From contig JAIOOU010000003.1 in NCBI GenBank assembly GCA_021414245.1, positions 496,001 through 560,000 on the forward strand: a stretch of 64,000 nucleotides of DNA, given 5' to 3'. This stretch comes from Chloroflexota bacterium (GTDB taxonomy: Bacteria > Chloroflexota > Anaerolineae > Anaerolineales > Villigracilaceae). The translations under genes were made by a program, and so were the position numbers. How positions within the stretch are numbered: the first letter of the stretch is position 1; each line of letters begins with the position of its first letter. The notes beneath the pieces were generated by a model, which saw only the letters and a list, made by a program, of their open reading frames with translations, was not told the DNA's origin and did not search any database. Shown here piece by piece: positions 35,901-42,642 of this stretch.

Positions 35901-36154
35901 CCGATGGCACAGCCGGGCCCTTTGCTCAATTGAATAGTTTGAGATATGGAGATCAAATCATTGTTCATCTGGGCGGGCAGAAATATATCTACGAAGTGCG
36001 TGAAAATCTGCGCGTCGGTTCCAACGGTGTGTCTGTGCTTAAGCACGAGGAGCTTCCCTGGCTGACACTCATTACCTGCCAGACCTACAGCGAAGGGCTG
36101 GGTGATTATATTTATCGCATTGCCATCCGGGCTGTATTGATCAAAGTGGAGTAG
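26951..36154 (+). CDS. Giant secreted DUF11/SdrD-repeat protein with LPKTG motif and fused sortase domain
   Basis: This 3,067-residue protein starts at an ATG preceded by AGGAGCGAACA and has a signal peptide of about 40 residues (LLRIVVAVLLFGTVFA). DUF11-like beta domains fill about 45-970. Seven SdrD B-like repeats start near 29890, 30460, 31060, 31648, 32225, 32857 and 33362 (SLGNRVW-x-D, then GYYLF), rich in Asp/Asn as in Ca-binding B repeats. Four more DUF11 repeats follow (33868-35640). LPKTG sits at residues 2901-2905 (35651-35665), and a class E/F-like sortase domain closes the protein: His2980 (TAHAY), Cys3043 (LITCQTY) and Arg3056 (YRIAIRA). There is no C-terminal membrane helix or basic tail. 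Probable role: a surface stalk, adhesin or sheath component. Confidence 0.88.
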   Translation: MRTKVYGSTIDLKPILLRIVVAVLLFGTVFAQEKVPGVQAAGEQLILTKTVEGNVTEAQVGDMLRYRIRFSCSSLTTPCGPMEITDVLQPGLIYMPPPASSVPAGFSIGYASATRTITITKDDNNLLDGSQYDAVIAVTVDYDLRPLPAAINNTVNGRINPSGTWIPATPASAPPVTIDAANPHWGLTKTLSSPIINPTVDTDVTYQIRLCPTTPPPGEGNVPLRNITITDTMPVGATFVSASNGGTELSGTVTWPVVAGPIYPPNCLTRLVTIRYNSPIFSIGDSVTNTASADGVYTDSTGGTVGPVGVATNPIIHDIDPISEIPTYSKNDVGDPVGFSGTGRFVLNLNTNGTNYPSNELILIDNLPPELQVTGVTTGQWSSAFNHVRAYVEYSTNNGSSYTAFPGQPISYNTNAAYAAPSTKITNVRWRFEYDPDGLAPFTYTQAGLPYTWSFTTGPEVRITPRAVATTADLPSGAPLPAAVPGSTYNNCLQVSRRDSSGTSITDACDIEPMTVQGSFVSLRTSKNETPGASWDDLDDPLINTFTADGTILPGDTLRYRITVEVTERSSAPLIDPTILDTLPSTTDFIFVRNGTAQLDGVDLATQPVFSQPAADKLQWDFPGLTINPLPLGSHFLTVEFFARIPRGQAPGTYTNNLYTVTDSVDALCENGTQVEDSVNGDVDGDNDLTDPACQFPDTYVVERSAALRGEKWIRSTDTDNILVVESNTFLPSGSCPNGGSTGLAGGGSNPFTRFPCISQAFPEGALSLGQVAPPPASTTLDDFEYNLRIFNDGNVPMLEYVLYDILPFVGDTGSGGTLSSSARLSEFRPTLRGPVDFISGPAGLSSSDFTIEYNLTSNPCRPEVFDQPIATPNVPSACDDTWTTIWSTAARSYRIRLNSGSLIQPSSISSEVRFGVPMYIPLDALPAGFDPNDALSHEIAWNSFSHVGSYDKDPSAAVVIQDLLASEPRKVGITVPEVMSVGNRVWRDSDNSGTINPPDDSTPGIANVVVNLYQDFNNDGLPDGTPIGTTLTDSGGYYLFSNIPFDSAVLNNNRYVIGVPSSNFGAGQPLVSLRSSTGTPATSTYTSPPSTNGDNNDNGIDPITPGLEVFSASFLLQPGTEPVSETDLSANDRDGLAGQRRGVNGERDNNSDLTLDFGFFGGTDIPFSLGNHLWYDNGQTAPGIFNYAERNDGIRQSTEPPVAGVTVRLYRDGNYNGAPETNEMIRTDVTDSNGFYLFDNLDPGNYYVEIPATEFGPGMPLAGWYSSQPTGTETTGVNGGTTTADIDNDDNGINTNFPETNGVFSGVVVLTRGVPEPIGETYLSGEADPGAPGNQGYSPTGWDGSGSIGRFGESDDTSNITIDFGFIPPMSLGNRVWIDEGAGTTPFRAGYNNGLQDGTEAGMANVRVELWRDTNGTPGLQVTGTPDTFLRFTSTDAAGYYLFDRLQPGTDYFVHIAASNFAAGQPLRGYLSSTDTNQASPPADDAQDADDDGLDSATPATTGITSPLIVMTYSTEPLTPGNEVDIPANTPANVAAYGVNLRGLSNPGDGDSNLTMDFGFIRPPRSLGNRLWIDANNNGLVDGAEGPVPAGVRVSLYLDTNADNQPDDLGVTGDRTDDWIAYDLTDSNGYYLFDGLPAGIYIVGVDRSNFAAGGLLEGYNSSTGNVDNASNNTDDRDNGIDRLLRADPVASPHGILSTRVNLTATPVGAPTTEIGSGDTSTASGFNPTAGDGANSRGRYGEANNNSDLTIDFGFFVPMSLGNRVFVDDGTGGGIYNNGIMDGSEVPVPGVRVELYHDVDANGVPDIGGLLGFDVTDAGGYYLFDDLAEGSYVVLIVPGNFTASFDPDGGGPLPTAVGALLGYNTSVPTGTETAGVAGNSHVPNTDADDNGVNAGTPATTGVLSGTIALLHDTEPTVETELSGQVDPGSPANLAFSPTGWDGPVPGSRGRWDEIDANSNLTIDFGFIPIFSLGNRVWFDTDNNGSINGAEVGINGIVVNLYSASDLGTILATQTTAGGGYYLFNDLEAGDYIISIDASNFSGVLAGYWSSGTTRSLAGTVSELTAALSNNDIDSDDNGTLQTGAPLSGAVISSVITLGPDAVSEPSGETDLDVSLPGNHQGQPDTHANMTVDFGFYTIQLGNLIWDDTNNNGLLDGGESGINAVDVQLWTGDGTLQLASTTTAGGGLYAFNNLPEGSYLIRIPASEFNPGGTLRDYVSSTGSLVTPPSTYQYEAAPNAESTTTDSDDNGTAVGSSLGPDGTYNSSLGLGGYVQSSVFTLTPGGEATVTNSTGLTSEPRIDFGLYTNVQTDLTITKDDGVSFYIPGEVLNYTIVVSNNGPSDVTGAQVADVIPPQFASWVWACDAGNPVGSDCDGTSSSADFQDTINLLQGERVTYDVTATVSTTPSGVLDNTATISAPPGTLELNPADNTDTDSDDFASLQISKDDGLDIVSAGNTITYQIVVTNNGLIDLTAINVTDTLPADLTFVSASPVPTTQVGNALAWTGLSLTAGSSTTLAVTATIGASPSATITNTANAVDTNTNASDSDDDVDYTASTPQSSITKTLIATDAIHTADPDVTIGEILTYEVVLSMPVGSMTNAIVVDTPQTGLAFVDLTSLMVSNVDTDGAALTDTGIYSSLMTFDTGTRECSNCVAGSTPGTSNPLVENNGQKVTFDFDTLTNTSATTETITIQYTVVILDIASNQHSLGTTLTNDVTWTWDGGNSVRPATVPAVTVVEPELTIDKNAVPMIAPLGATITFTIDLSHSSLSSADAFDVVVTDVLPSGLEYVPGTFTFTRTAGTLLQPPTFNYNSATATLTFVWDEFQLAQGAHLEFQATFIGPSPVQNTATAEWTSLEIDPSTTQRSAYNPNSTERWYDPLSTGGLDDYGVTDSISVHVPRKLPKTGFAPGIVTRLPAMPADLAYSQTDLVLEIPRLGVQLTIVGVPFGKENWDLTWLGENAGWLEGSAFPTHAGNSALTAHAYLADGTAGPFAQLNSLRYGDQIIVHLGGQKYIYEVRENLRVGSNGVSVLKHEELPWLTLITCQTYSEGLGDYIYRIAIRAVLIKVE
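29889..33600 (+). repeat. Seven tandem SdrD B-like coding repeats
   Basis: Seven related units of about 500-600 bases each encode the pattern L-G-N-x-x-W-x-D ... V-x-L-x-x-D ... T-D-x-x-G-Y-Y-L-F-D-x-L-x-x-G-x-Y-x-V. Units 1-5 include a variable Asp/Asn-rich insert ending in DFGFF or DFGFI; units 6-7 are shorter. Divergence between units is high, so the array is old and selected as protein rather than a recent DNA expansion. Confidence 0.85.
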
Positions 36155-36197
36155 CCTTCGCATCCCGGATGATTGAATCCTTTCCCCTTCATTAAAT

Positions 36198-36240
36198 AAA
36201 ACAGGACCATGAGAATTCAAAATTCTCATGGTCCTGTTTT
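36198..36240. terminator. Bidirectional terminator, 20-bp perfect arms
   Basis: Bases 36198-36217 and 36221-36240 are exact complements with a CAA loop and flanking A/T runs, separating the giant gene from the convergent aminotransferase. Confidence 0.9.
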
Positions 36241-36270
36241 GGAAGATTATCCGGATCCCGGGTAATCTTC

Positions 36271-37593
36271 CTACTTCATTTCCTTTTCCGCAACCGTCAC
36301 GGCTTCCTCGAATAATTTCAGCCCTTCGTCCATTTCACTCTTGCTCATGGAAAGGGGCGGGGCGATTCGAATCACGCTCTTGCCGCAGGACAGCATCAAC
36401 AAGCCGCGTTCATATCCGAGGTCCACGATGCGATCGGTAAGTTCCTTGGCAGGTTCCTTCGTCTCGCGATCCGTGACAAATTCCACGCCGATCATCAAAC
36501 CCTTTCCGCGCACTTCCCCGATGCTGGTGTGCCGGGCTTTGATCTCTTCCAGGGCATCCAGCGCGTACTCGCCGACTTCCTTCGCATTTTGCATATATCC
36601 GTTTTCGATCAGGTCGATCGTGGCCAGGGATGCAGCGCAGGAGATGGGGTTTCCGCCATAGGTATTGCCATGCGTGCCGATTTCCCAATCCATGACGGAT
36701 TTGCGGGCGATGCAGGCCCCAAGGGGCATCCCGGAGGCAATCCCTTTTGCAGAGGTCAACATGTCCGGTTCCACTCCGAAATGTTCGATGGCCCACCACT
36801 TGCCTGTCCGTCCCATTCCGGATTGAACCTCATCAACGATCAACAGGATGCCATGTTTGTCGCATAGTTTTCGCAGGGCCGGGAAAAAGCCCGCCGGGGG
36901 AATCAGATATCCGCCTTCGCCCTGGATCGACTCCACCAGAATCCCGGCCACATCCTTGGGCGGCATGATCTGATGCAGGATCTCCTCTTCAATATAGCGA
37001 ACAGTTGCTTCACCGTAATCTTCACCCTTGCGGCGTTCCAGGACCGGGCGATAGGGGTTTGGAAATGGGGCGTGAGTCACGCCGTTCATCAACGGGTAAA
37101 AACCGCCGTGGTATTTTGCCTTGCTGGCGGTAAATGTCACCGCTCCCATGGTTCGTCCATGAAATGCACCGGTAAAGCCGATAAAATTCGTTCGTTTGGT
37201 GTGATAACGCGCCAGCTTGATGGCCGTCTCAACGGCTTCAGTGCCGGAGTTCGTCATGAATGACAGGGCATCCTCTTTGAAAGGAGCGATCTCGTCGAGT
37301 TTTTCCGCAAGTTTGACCCAGTTTTCGTGATAAAAATCCGAGGATATGTGAATGAATTTTTCGGCCTGTTCCTGAATGGCTTTCACAACCTTGGGATGGG
37401 AGTATCCCGTTGAGACCACGGCAATACCGCCCATGAAATCCAGAAAACGGTTGCCGTCCACGTCCCATACTTCACTGCCTTTGCCGTGGTCCATCACGAA
37501 GGGATACCCGCGTGGATAGGAAGGGGAGATCACTTTTCGGTCTCGTTCGATCAAGGCCCGTGCCTTGGGGCCGGGCAAATTGGATTTTGTCAT
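36271..37593 (-). CDS. Class III PLP aminotransferase (acetylornithine/4-aminobutyrate type)
   Basis: This 440-residue protein has class III motifs: FMTNSGTEAVETAIKLAR, GAFHGRTMGAVT, LLIVDEVQSGMGRTGKWW, and the PLP-binding Lys in SAKGIASGMPLG. It resembles the 'acetyl ornithine aminotransferase family' group, which includes 4-aminobutyrate, lysine and ornithine aminotransferases and some amino-acid racemases, so the substrate is open. AAAAGGAG precedes the ATG at 37593; the frame continues to 37638 without a ribosome site. No arginine or GABA pathway genes are nearby. Confidence 0.88.
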   Translation of the reverse strand: MTKSNLPGPKARALIERDRKVISPSYPRGYPFVMDHGKGSEVWDVDGNRFLDFMGGIAVVSTGYSHPKVVKAIQEQAEKFIHISSDFYHENWVKLAEKLDEIAPFKEDALSFMTNSGTEAVETAIKLARYHTKRTNFIGFTGAFHGRTMGAVTFTASKAKYHGGFYPLMNGVTHAPFPNPYRPVLERRKGEDYGEATVRYIEEEILHQIMPPKDVAGILVESIQGEGGYLIPPAGFFPALRKLCDKHGILLIVDEVQSGMGRTGKWWAIEHFGVEPDMLTSAKGIASGMPLGACIARKSVMDWEIGTHGNTYGGNPISCAASLATIDLIENGYMQNAKEVGEYALDALEEIKARHTSIGEVRGKGLMIGVEFVTDRETKEPAKELTDRIVDLGYERGLLMLSCGKSVIRIAPPLSMSKSEMDEGLKLFEEAVTVAEKEMK

Positions 37594-37709
37594 ACATTCT
37601 CCTTTTAAGAACCAAATGCTTTTTGCAGGGATATACACGCTGAGTCCCGTCGTTCCTTGCGGGCAATTTCAAGGTCCGGTAGGATCGCGCAGATAATTTC
37701 AGGGTTGCC

Positions 37710-38651
37710 TTAAAGCGAATTAAATTTAAGTTCAGCCAGTGCCCGTGCACCCAGCAGTCCGGCATCGTCACCGAGCTCGGCCCGTGTGATGATCAGTCCT
37801 TCCAAATAACGCGGATGGATGATGCGCTCTTTCAAACTGGCCTCGAACGAATCAAATAATATGGGTCCGCTTTGAGAGACGCCGCCGCCAAAAATAACGA
37901 TGGATGGATCAAAGGCGTGCAGGAAATTTGCCACGCCGATCCCCAGATATTTTCCGGCCACCTGATAGGCCTCGATGGATAACGCATCCCCCTGTTTTGC
38001 CGCCTCCGAGATGGCGTACGCGGAGTTTTTCTTCCCGGATTCGAGTATCGAGTCGCGCCCCGCCTTGAGCTGTTCCGCCACAAAACGCTCGATGCCTGTC
38101 CCGGAGGAAAAGGATTCCAGGTGACCATGTTGTCCGCAGCCACATAATGGTCCATCTGCCTGCAGGGTGGTATGGCCCAGCTCAGCTGCCAGACCATGAT
38201 GTCCTTGAAGAAGATGGTCATCAATGATGACACCGCCTCCCACACCCGTACTTACCGTAAGATAAAGGACGTTGTGGTGGCCGCGTCCCGCGCCAAATTT
38301 CCATTCCGCCAGCCCCGCCAGATTGGCGTCATTATCGAGACAGGATGGAATCCCGAAATGTTCGGTTAATTTGGAGGTAATGGGAAAGTCCCGCCACTCT
38401 TTGATGTTGGGTGGATTCATGATAATGCCTGTATGCGGGTCGAGCGGACCCGGTGAGGAAACCCCGATTGCGGCAACTTGCTCGTTCTTCGGCCAGATAT
38501 CCTCGATTAATTTGACGAGTCTGCCAAAGGTATCCGGCTCATTGGCCTTGGTTTCGACTCTTTTTTGGGTAAGGGGGTGGATTTGATCCTGTTTGTACGC
38601 GGCGGCCCGCAATTGGGTGCCGCCAATGTCCACTGCTATGATTGTGCGCAT
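37710..38651 (-). CDS. ROK-family sugar kinase (glucokinase-like)
   Basis: This 313-residue protein has the N-terminal ATP loop AVDIGGTQLRAAAY, the catalytic LDNDANLAGLAEW, and the ROK zinc motif in HTTLQADGPLCGCGQHGHLES. It phosphorylates glucose or a related hexose with ATP. A TATAAT box ends seven bases before the chosen ATG at 38651; an alternative ATG at 38660 overlaps that box. It is divergent from yvcK across 93 bases and close to gap, pgk and tpiA, consistent with glycolysis. Confidence 0.87.
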   Translation of the reverse strand: MRTIIAVDIGGTQLRAAAYKQDQIHPLTQKRVETKANEPDTFGRLVKLIEDIWPKNEQVAAIGVSSPGPLDPHTGIIMNPPNIKEWRDFPITSKLTEHFGIPSCLDNDANLAGLAEWKFGAGRGHHNVLYLTVSTGVGGGVIIDDHLLQGHHGLAAELGHTTLQADGPLCGCGQHGHLESFSSGTGIERFVAEQLKAGRDSILESGKKNSAYAISEAAKQGDALSIEAYQVAGKYLGIGVANFLHAFDPSIVIFGGGVSQSGPILFDSFEASLKERIIHPRYLEGLIITRAELGDDAGLLGARALAELKFNSL

Positions 38652-38658
38652 GAGCGCC

Positions 38659-38737
38659 ATTATACCGTAAGGTCATTTTGAAGGCTGGGGACGAATCCGG
38701 TTCGGGGTTTGACTCATCCCTTCAACCCTGCTATCAT
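38659..38737. promoter_or_regulatory. Divergent leaderless promoters of glucokinase and yvcK
   Basis: TATAAT on the reverse strand (38659-38664) ends seven bases before the glucokinase ATG, and TATCAT on the forward strand (38732-38737) ends seven bases before the yvcK ATG at 38745. Neither gene has a Shine-Dalgarno. Confidence 0.55.
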
Positions 38738-38744
38738 CTTTTTT

Positions 38745-40079
38745 ATGCGGTCTGATTTTTTCAAGCGCCTTTGGCAGACCTTGCGTGACATCCCTCGCTG
38801 GTTGCGCCCGGGGTTGGGGATCAAACGCTGGTTCACGCTGGTCTTTATCGGCATTACCCTGCTTGGACTGGGTTTTGCCGTCATCCTGATCGACTTGTAC
38901 CGTACTGATTCTGCCAATCCAATCCTGCTGACCTTCCTTTCGTATGCATCCTTAAGATTTATTCCGCGTTTGTGGCGGGCGGTCATCTTTGGGGGGCTCG
39001 GGATCGGGCTGGTCGTTTACGGTATTGTCGGGCTCAACCGGTCGCTGTTGAGACCATTCATTCGCCCAGGATCGGATGTGTTTGACCAGCTTGCCAATTT
39101 CCAGCGCCGGGAACGTGGGCCCCGCATTGTTGCCATTGGCGGCGGTCACGGACTGGCTACTCTATTGCGTGGATTGAAGACACACACCAGCAACCTCACT
39201 GCTGTTGTGACCGTTGCAGACGACGGGGGCTCATCCGGGCGCCTGCGTGAGAGTCACGGCATTCTGCCGCCAGGGGATATTCGTAATTGTCTGGCAGCGC
39301 TTTCCAATGATGAAGCCTTGTTAACCCAGCTTTTCCAGTATCGCTTCAGCGGATCGCCGGATCTGGATGGGCATTCATTTGGGAATTTGTTCATCACCGC
39401 CCTGGCGGATATCACCGGCAGTTTTGAGGATGCAGTGGTTGAATCGGGTCGCGTTCTTTCCGTGAATGGACGCGTGTTGCCTTCCACGCTGCATGACGTG
39501 AAGCTGGTGGCGAGCATGGAATTGCCGCACACGAACAATGAGGTCAGAGTCGAAGGGGAAAGCAAAATTCCAACCATGGCGGGCAGAGTCCGGCGCGTCT
39601 GGCTCGAACCGGATGACACACCTGCATTTCCACCTGTGATCCGGGCCATTCTGAGCGCGGATCTGATCGTGGTGGGTCCCGGCAGTCTGTACACAAGCCT
39701 TCTGCCAAATCTTCTTGTTCAGGATCTGCTGGCAGCGATGCGGATCAGCAGGGCTTCGAAAGTATATGTTAGTAATATTGCCACCCAGGCTGGTGAAACG
39801 GATGCCTATACCTGTTATGATCATGTTCGCGGGCTGGAAGAGCATGTGGGGGAGGACCTGTTTGACGTTATATTGTGTAACGACAATTACTCTGGAGAGA
39901 TCAACCCGCTATCCCAATGGGTCCGTGCCGATGAAAAGACCCTTTCAGATTCCCGCTCTTATTGTGCCGACCTTGTGGATGACGGGCATCCCTGGCGGCA
40001 CGATTCAAATAAACTTGCAAAAATCATTATGGATATTTATTTCGAGAGAACAGGGCCGCTTGGAGGGAATGCGGGGTAG
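38745..40079 (+). CDS. yvcK: YvcK/CofD-like gluconeogenesis factor with membrane anchor
   Basis: This 444-residue protein starts with two transmembrane helices (about 27-50 and 70-92) and continues with a YvcK domain: VAIGGGHGLATLLRGLK, VTVADDGGSSGRLR, and LPPGDIRNCLAAL. YvcK homologues bind UDP-GlcNAc and are needed for growth on gluconeogenic carbon and for peptidoglycan precursor supply; some are Ser/Thr kinase substrates. Soluble in Bacillus, it is membrane-anchored here. A TATCAT box lies seven bases before the ATG. Confidence 0.9.
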   Translation: MRSDFFKRLWQTLRDIPRWLRPGLGIKRWFTLVFIGITLLGLGFAVILIDLYRTDSANPILLTFLSYASLRFIPRLWRAVIFGGLGIGLVVYGIVGLNRSLLRPFIRPGSDVFDQLANFQRRERGPRIVAIGGGHGLATLLRGLKTHTSNLTAVVTVADDGGSSGRLRESHGILPPGDIRNCLAALSNDEALLTQLFQYRFSGSPDLDGHSFGNLFITALADITGSFEDAVVESGRVLSVNGRVLPSTLHDVKLVASMELPHTNNEVRVEGESKIPTMAGRVRRVWLEPDDTPAFPPVIRAILSADLIVVGPGSLYTSLLPNLLVQDLLAAMRISRASKVYVSNIATQAGETDAYTCYDHVRGLEEHVGEDLFDVILCNDNYSGEINPLSQWVRADEKTLSDSRSYCADLVDDGHPWRHDSNKLAKIIMDIYFERTGPLGGNAG

Positions 40080-40108
40080 TCGGTGCTATAATTCCTGAAA
40101 ATTTATGA

Positions 40109-40136
40109 TAAAATACAACTTGTGTGAAAATTCACA
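40109..40136 (+). promoter_or_regulatory. gap promoter region with palindromic operator
   Basis: A TAAAAT -10 box (40109-40114) is followed by the exact palindrome TGTGAA-AA-TTCACA (40123-40136), which would straddle the transcription start. Such a position suits a repressor. The regulator is not identified; sugar-responsive control is a guess from the gene order. Confidence 0.5.
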
Positions 40137-40168
40137 AATAAATCATTTTCCTTATAAGGAGATATACA

Positions 40169-41179
40169 ATGGCAGTAAAAGTAGGTATTAATGGCTTTGG
40201 CCGTATCGGTCGTCTTGTTTTTAGAACCCTTAAGGCCCGTTACCCCAAGGATCTCGAGGTGGTGGCGATTAATGACTTGTTCGATCCCGGGACGAATGCA
40301 CATCTTCTCAAGTATGATTCGACCTACGGTCATTTTGACGGAACCGTAGGTGTAAAGGACGGCAATATTGTAGTGGATGGCAAATCCATCAAGGTCTCGG
40401 CAGAAAAAGATCCCGGCGCCATCAAGTGGAAGGAAATGGGCGTGGACATCGTCATCGAATCCACAGGTTTCTTTACGGATGCCACCAAAGCCAGGGCTCA
40501 TATCGAATCAGGCGGCGCAAAAAAAGTGATTATCTCCGCGCCTGCAAAGAACGAAGACATCACCGTTGTGCTGGGTGTGAATGAGAAGAATTATGATGCC
40601 AAAAAGCACAACATTGTCTCAAATGCTTCCTGCACCACGAACGGTCTTGCTCCCGTGGCCAAGGTTTTGAACGACAAATTCGGAATCGACAAAGGCTTCC
40701 TGACCACCATTCACGCCTACACCAACTCACAGAAGCTGCAGGACCTCGGCGCAAAGGATTTGCGCGATGCCCGTGCGGCAGCGCAAAATATTGTGCCTTC
40801 CTCAACCGGCGCGGCAAAAGCTGTCGGTCTGGTCATTCCCGAACTCAAGGGCAAGTTCACAGGCATGGCTTTCCGGGTGCCCACTCCCACAGTCTCCGTC
40901 GTGGACTTTACTGCCATCCTGAACAAGGAGGCAACTGCGGATGAGATCCGCGCCGCCATGCTTGAATACGCCAACGGCTCCATGAAGGGAATTCTCGATG
41001 TGACCGATGAACCGCTTGTTTCCACCGATTTGCGCGGCACGACCTTCTCCTCCGTCTTCAGCTCCATGGATACCATCGTCATGGGCAACATGATCAAGGT
41101 TGTGGCCTGGTACGACAATGAATGGGGCTATGCCTGCCGCACCGCCGACCTGACCTCCTTGATGGCAAAGAGCCTGTAA
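40169..41179 (+). CDS. gap: Glyceraldehyde-3-phosphate dehydrogenase
   Basis: This 336-residue enzyme has the NAD-binding [13 protein letters not shown], the catalytic Cys in [13 protein letters not shown], a conserved His in [12 protein letters not shown], and [11 protein letters not shown]. It converts glyceraldehyde-3-phosphate to 1,3-bisphosphoglycerate in the cytoplasm. An ideal AAGGAGATATACA leader precedes the ATG. pgk, a Ser/Thr kinase and tpiA follow, a lower-glycolysis cluster. Confidence 0.97.
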   Translation: MAVKVGINGFGRIGRLVFRTLKARYPKDLEVVAINDLFDPGTNAHLLKYDSTYGHFDGTVGVKDGNIVVDGKSIKVSAEKDPGAIKWKEMGVDIVIESTGFFTDATKARAHIESGGAKKVIISAPAKNEDITVVLGVNEKNYDAKKHNIVSNASCTTNGLAPVAKVLNDKFGIDKGFLTTIHAYTNSQKLQDLGAKDLRDARAAAQNIVPSSTGAAKAVGLVIPELKGKFTGMAFRVPTPTVSVVDFTAILNKEATADEIRAAMLEYANGSMKGILDVTDEPLVSTDLRGTTFSSVFSSMDTIVMGNMIKVVAWYDNEWGYACRTADLTSLMAKSL

Positions 41180-41198
41180 AGGTACGTCCCGTAAAAAT

Positions 41199-41238
41199 AA
41201 ACAGGTACACAAGTCGTTCATGACCTGTGTACCTGTTT
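41199..41238 (+). terminator. Hairpin between gap and pgk
   Basis: AAACAGGTACACA (41199-41211) and TGTGTACCTGTTT (41226-41238) are exact complements with a 14-base loop and a short T-run. It may be a leaky terminator or processing hairpin that sets gap and pgk at different levels. Confidence 0.6.
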
Positions 41239-41263
41239 TCATGAATGAATGACTGGAGCAACA

Positions 41264-42436
41264 ATGAGCAAGAAAACTGTAAAAGATATTGACCTGAAGA
41301 ACAAACGTGTGCTGATGCGCGTCGATTTCAATGTGCCCATGGCCGACGGAAAAGTGACCGATGACAAGCGCATTCGGGCCGCGCTGCCGACCATTAAATA
41401 CGTTTTGGAACAGGACGCCTCCTTGATGTTAATGAGTCATCTGGGACGTCCCAAGGGCGGTTCGGACCCCGAGTTCAGCCTGCGAGCTGCTTCGCAGGTT
41501 TTATCTGCCCTGTTGGAACGCCCTGTGCAAATGGCGCCCGATTGCGTCGGCCCGGAAGTGGAAAAGATGGCGAAAGCCCTCAAACCCGGCGACGTGTTGA
41601 TGCTGGAAAATACCCGTTTCCATGCCGGCGAGGAAAAGAACGATTTGGGACTTGCAAGGCAAATGGCATCGCTGGGTGACGTGTACGTCAATGACGCCTT
41701 TGGCTCCGCTCATCGCGCCCATTCCTCCACGGAAGGGATTGCGCGCTTTCTGCCCGCGGTCTCCGGCTTCCTGATGGAACAGGAACTCGAATATCTGGGG
41801 CGTGCGGTCGCGAATCCCGAACATCCCTATATCGCCATTCTCGGCGGCGCCAAGATCAGCGATAAGATCCTCGTTGTGGAAACTCTGCTCTCCAAATGTG
41901 ACAAACTCATCATCGGCGGGGGAATGGCGAACACCTTCCTTTCCGCAAAAGGCCTGAACATGCAGGACAGCCTTGTCGAAGCAGACTCCATCGAGACGGC
42001 CGGGAAACTGCTTGCAAAATTTGGCGATAAACTCGTCCTGCCGGTGGACGCAGTCATCGCTGATAAATTCGACGCCGCAGCCAACGCCCAAACCGTGGAC
42101 GTCGACAAGATTCCCGCCGGCTGGCGCATGCTGGATGTCGGGCCAAAAACCATTGAGGTCTATAAATCCACATTGAGCGATGCCAGGCTTATTGTGTGGA
42201 ATGGCCCTGTTGGTGTCTTCGAAATGCCGAAGTTTGCCGAAGGGACATTTGCCCTGGCGAAAATCCTTGCGGAATCGAAAGCGATCACGGTCATCGGCGG
42301 CGGTGACTCGGCCAGCGCCGTCAAGAAGGCGGGCGTCGCAAACAAAATGACCCATGTTTCAACGGGCGGTGGTGCTTCCCTGGAGTTCCTGGAAGGAAAA
42401 GAATTGCCGGGTGTGGCAGCCCTGCTCGATAAATGA
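41264..42436 (+). CDS. pgk: Phosphoglycerate kinase
   Basis: This 390-residue enzyme has [30 protein letters not shown], the [12 protein letters not shown] segment and the C-terminal [13 protein letters not shown] with [13 protein letters not shown]. It transfers phosphate from 1,3-bisphosphoglycerate to ADP. I choose the ATG at 41264, with GGAG seven bases upstream, over the frame-extending ATG at 41249. It is preceded by the gap hairpin and followed by a terminator. Confidence 0.97.
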   Translation: MSKKTVKDIDLKNKRVLMRVDFNVPMADGKVTDDKRIRAALPTIKYVLEQDASLMLMSHLGRPKGGSDPEFSLRAASQVLSALLERPVQMAPDCVGPEVEKMAKALKPGDVLMLENTRFHAGEEKNDLGLARQMASLGDVYVNDAFGSAHRAHSSTEGIARFLPAVSGFLMEQELEYLGRAVANPEHPYIAILGGAKISDKILVVETLLSKCDKLIIGGGMANTFLSAKGLNMQDSLVEADSIETAGKLLAKFGDKLVLPVDAVIADKFDAAANAQTVDVDKIPAGWRMLDVGPKTIEVYKSTLSDARLIVWNGPVGVFEMPKFAEGTFALAKILAESKAITVIGGGDSASAVKKAGVANKMTHVSTGGGASLEFLEGKELPGVAALLDK

Positions 42437-42525
42437 CCAAAGTTATGGCTATACGAGAACCGAGTCTGGCAGTGAGTTTAAAGCTGTAAAGACGGTATTT
42501 GCCCCAAAAACAGGAATTGTGAAGA

Positions 42526-42555
42526 AAATGGGAGGGTTAATTCCCTCCCATTTCA
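42526..42555 (+). terminator. Terminator after pgk
   Basis: AAATGGGAGGG (42526-42536) pairs with CCCTCCCATTT (42543-42553) around a TTAATT loop, followed by a short T/C tract. Confidence 0.7.
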
Positions 42556-42642
42556 TTTCAATTTGGAAACAATTTGCGCCGGGGCGGCTGAAATAAACCG
42601 CGCTCGGCTATAATCGTGGAAAATTATACGCGGAGAGCAAGA

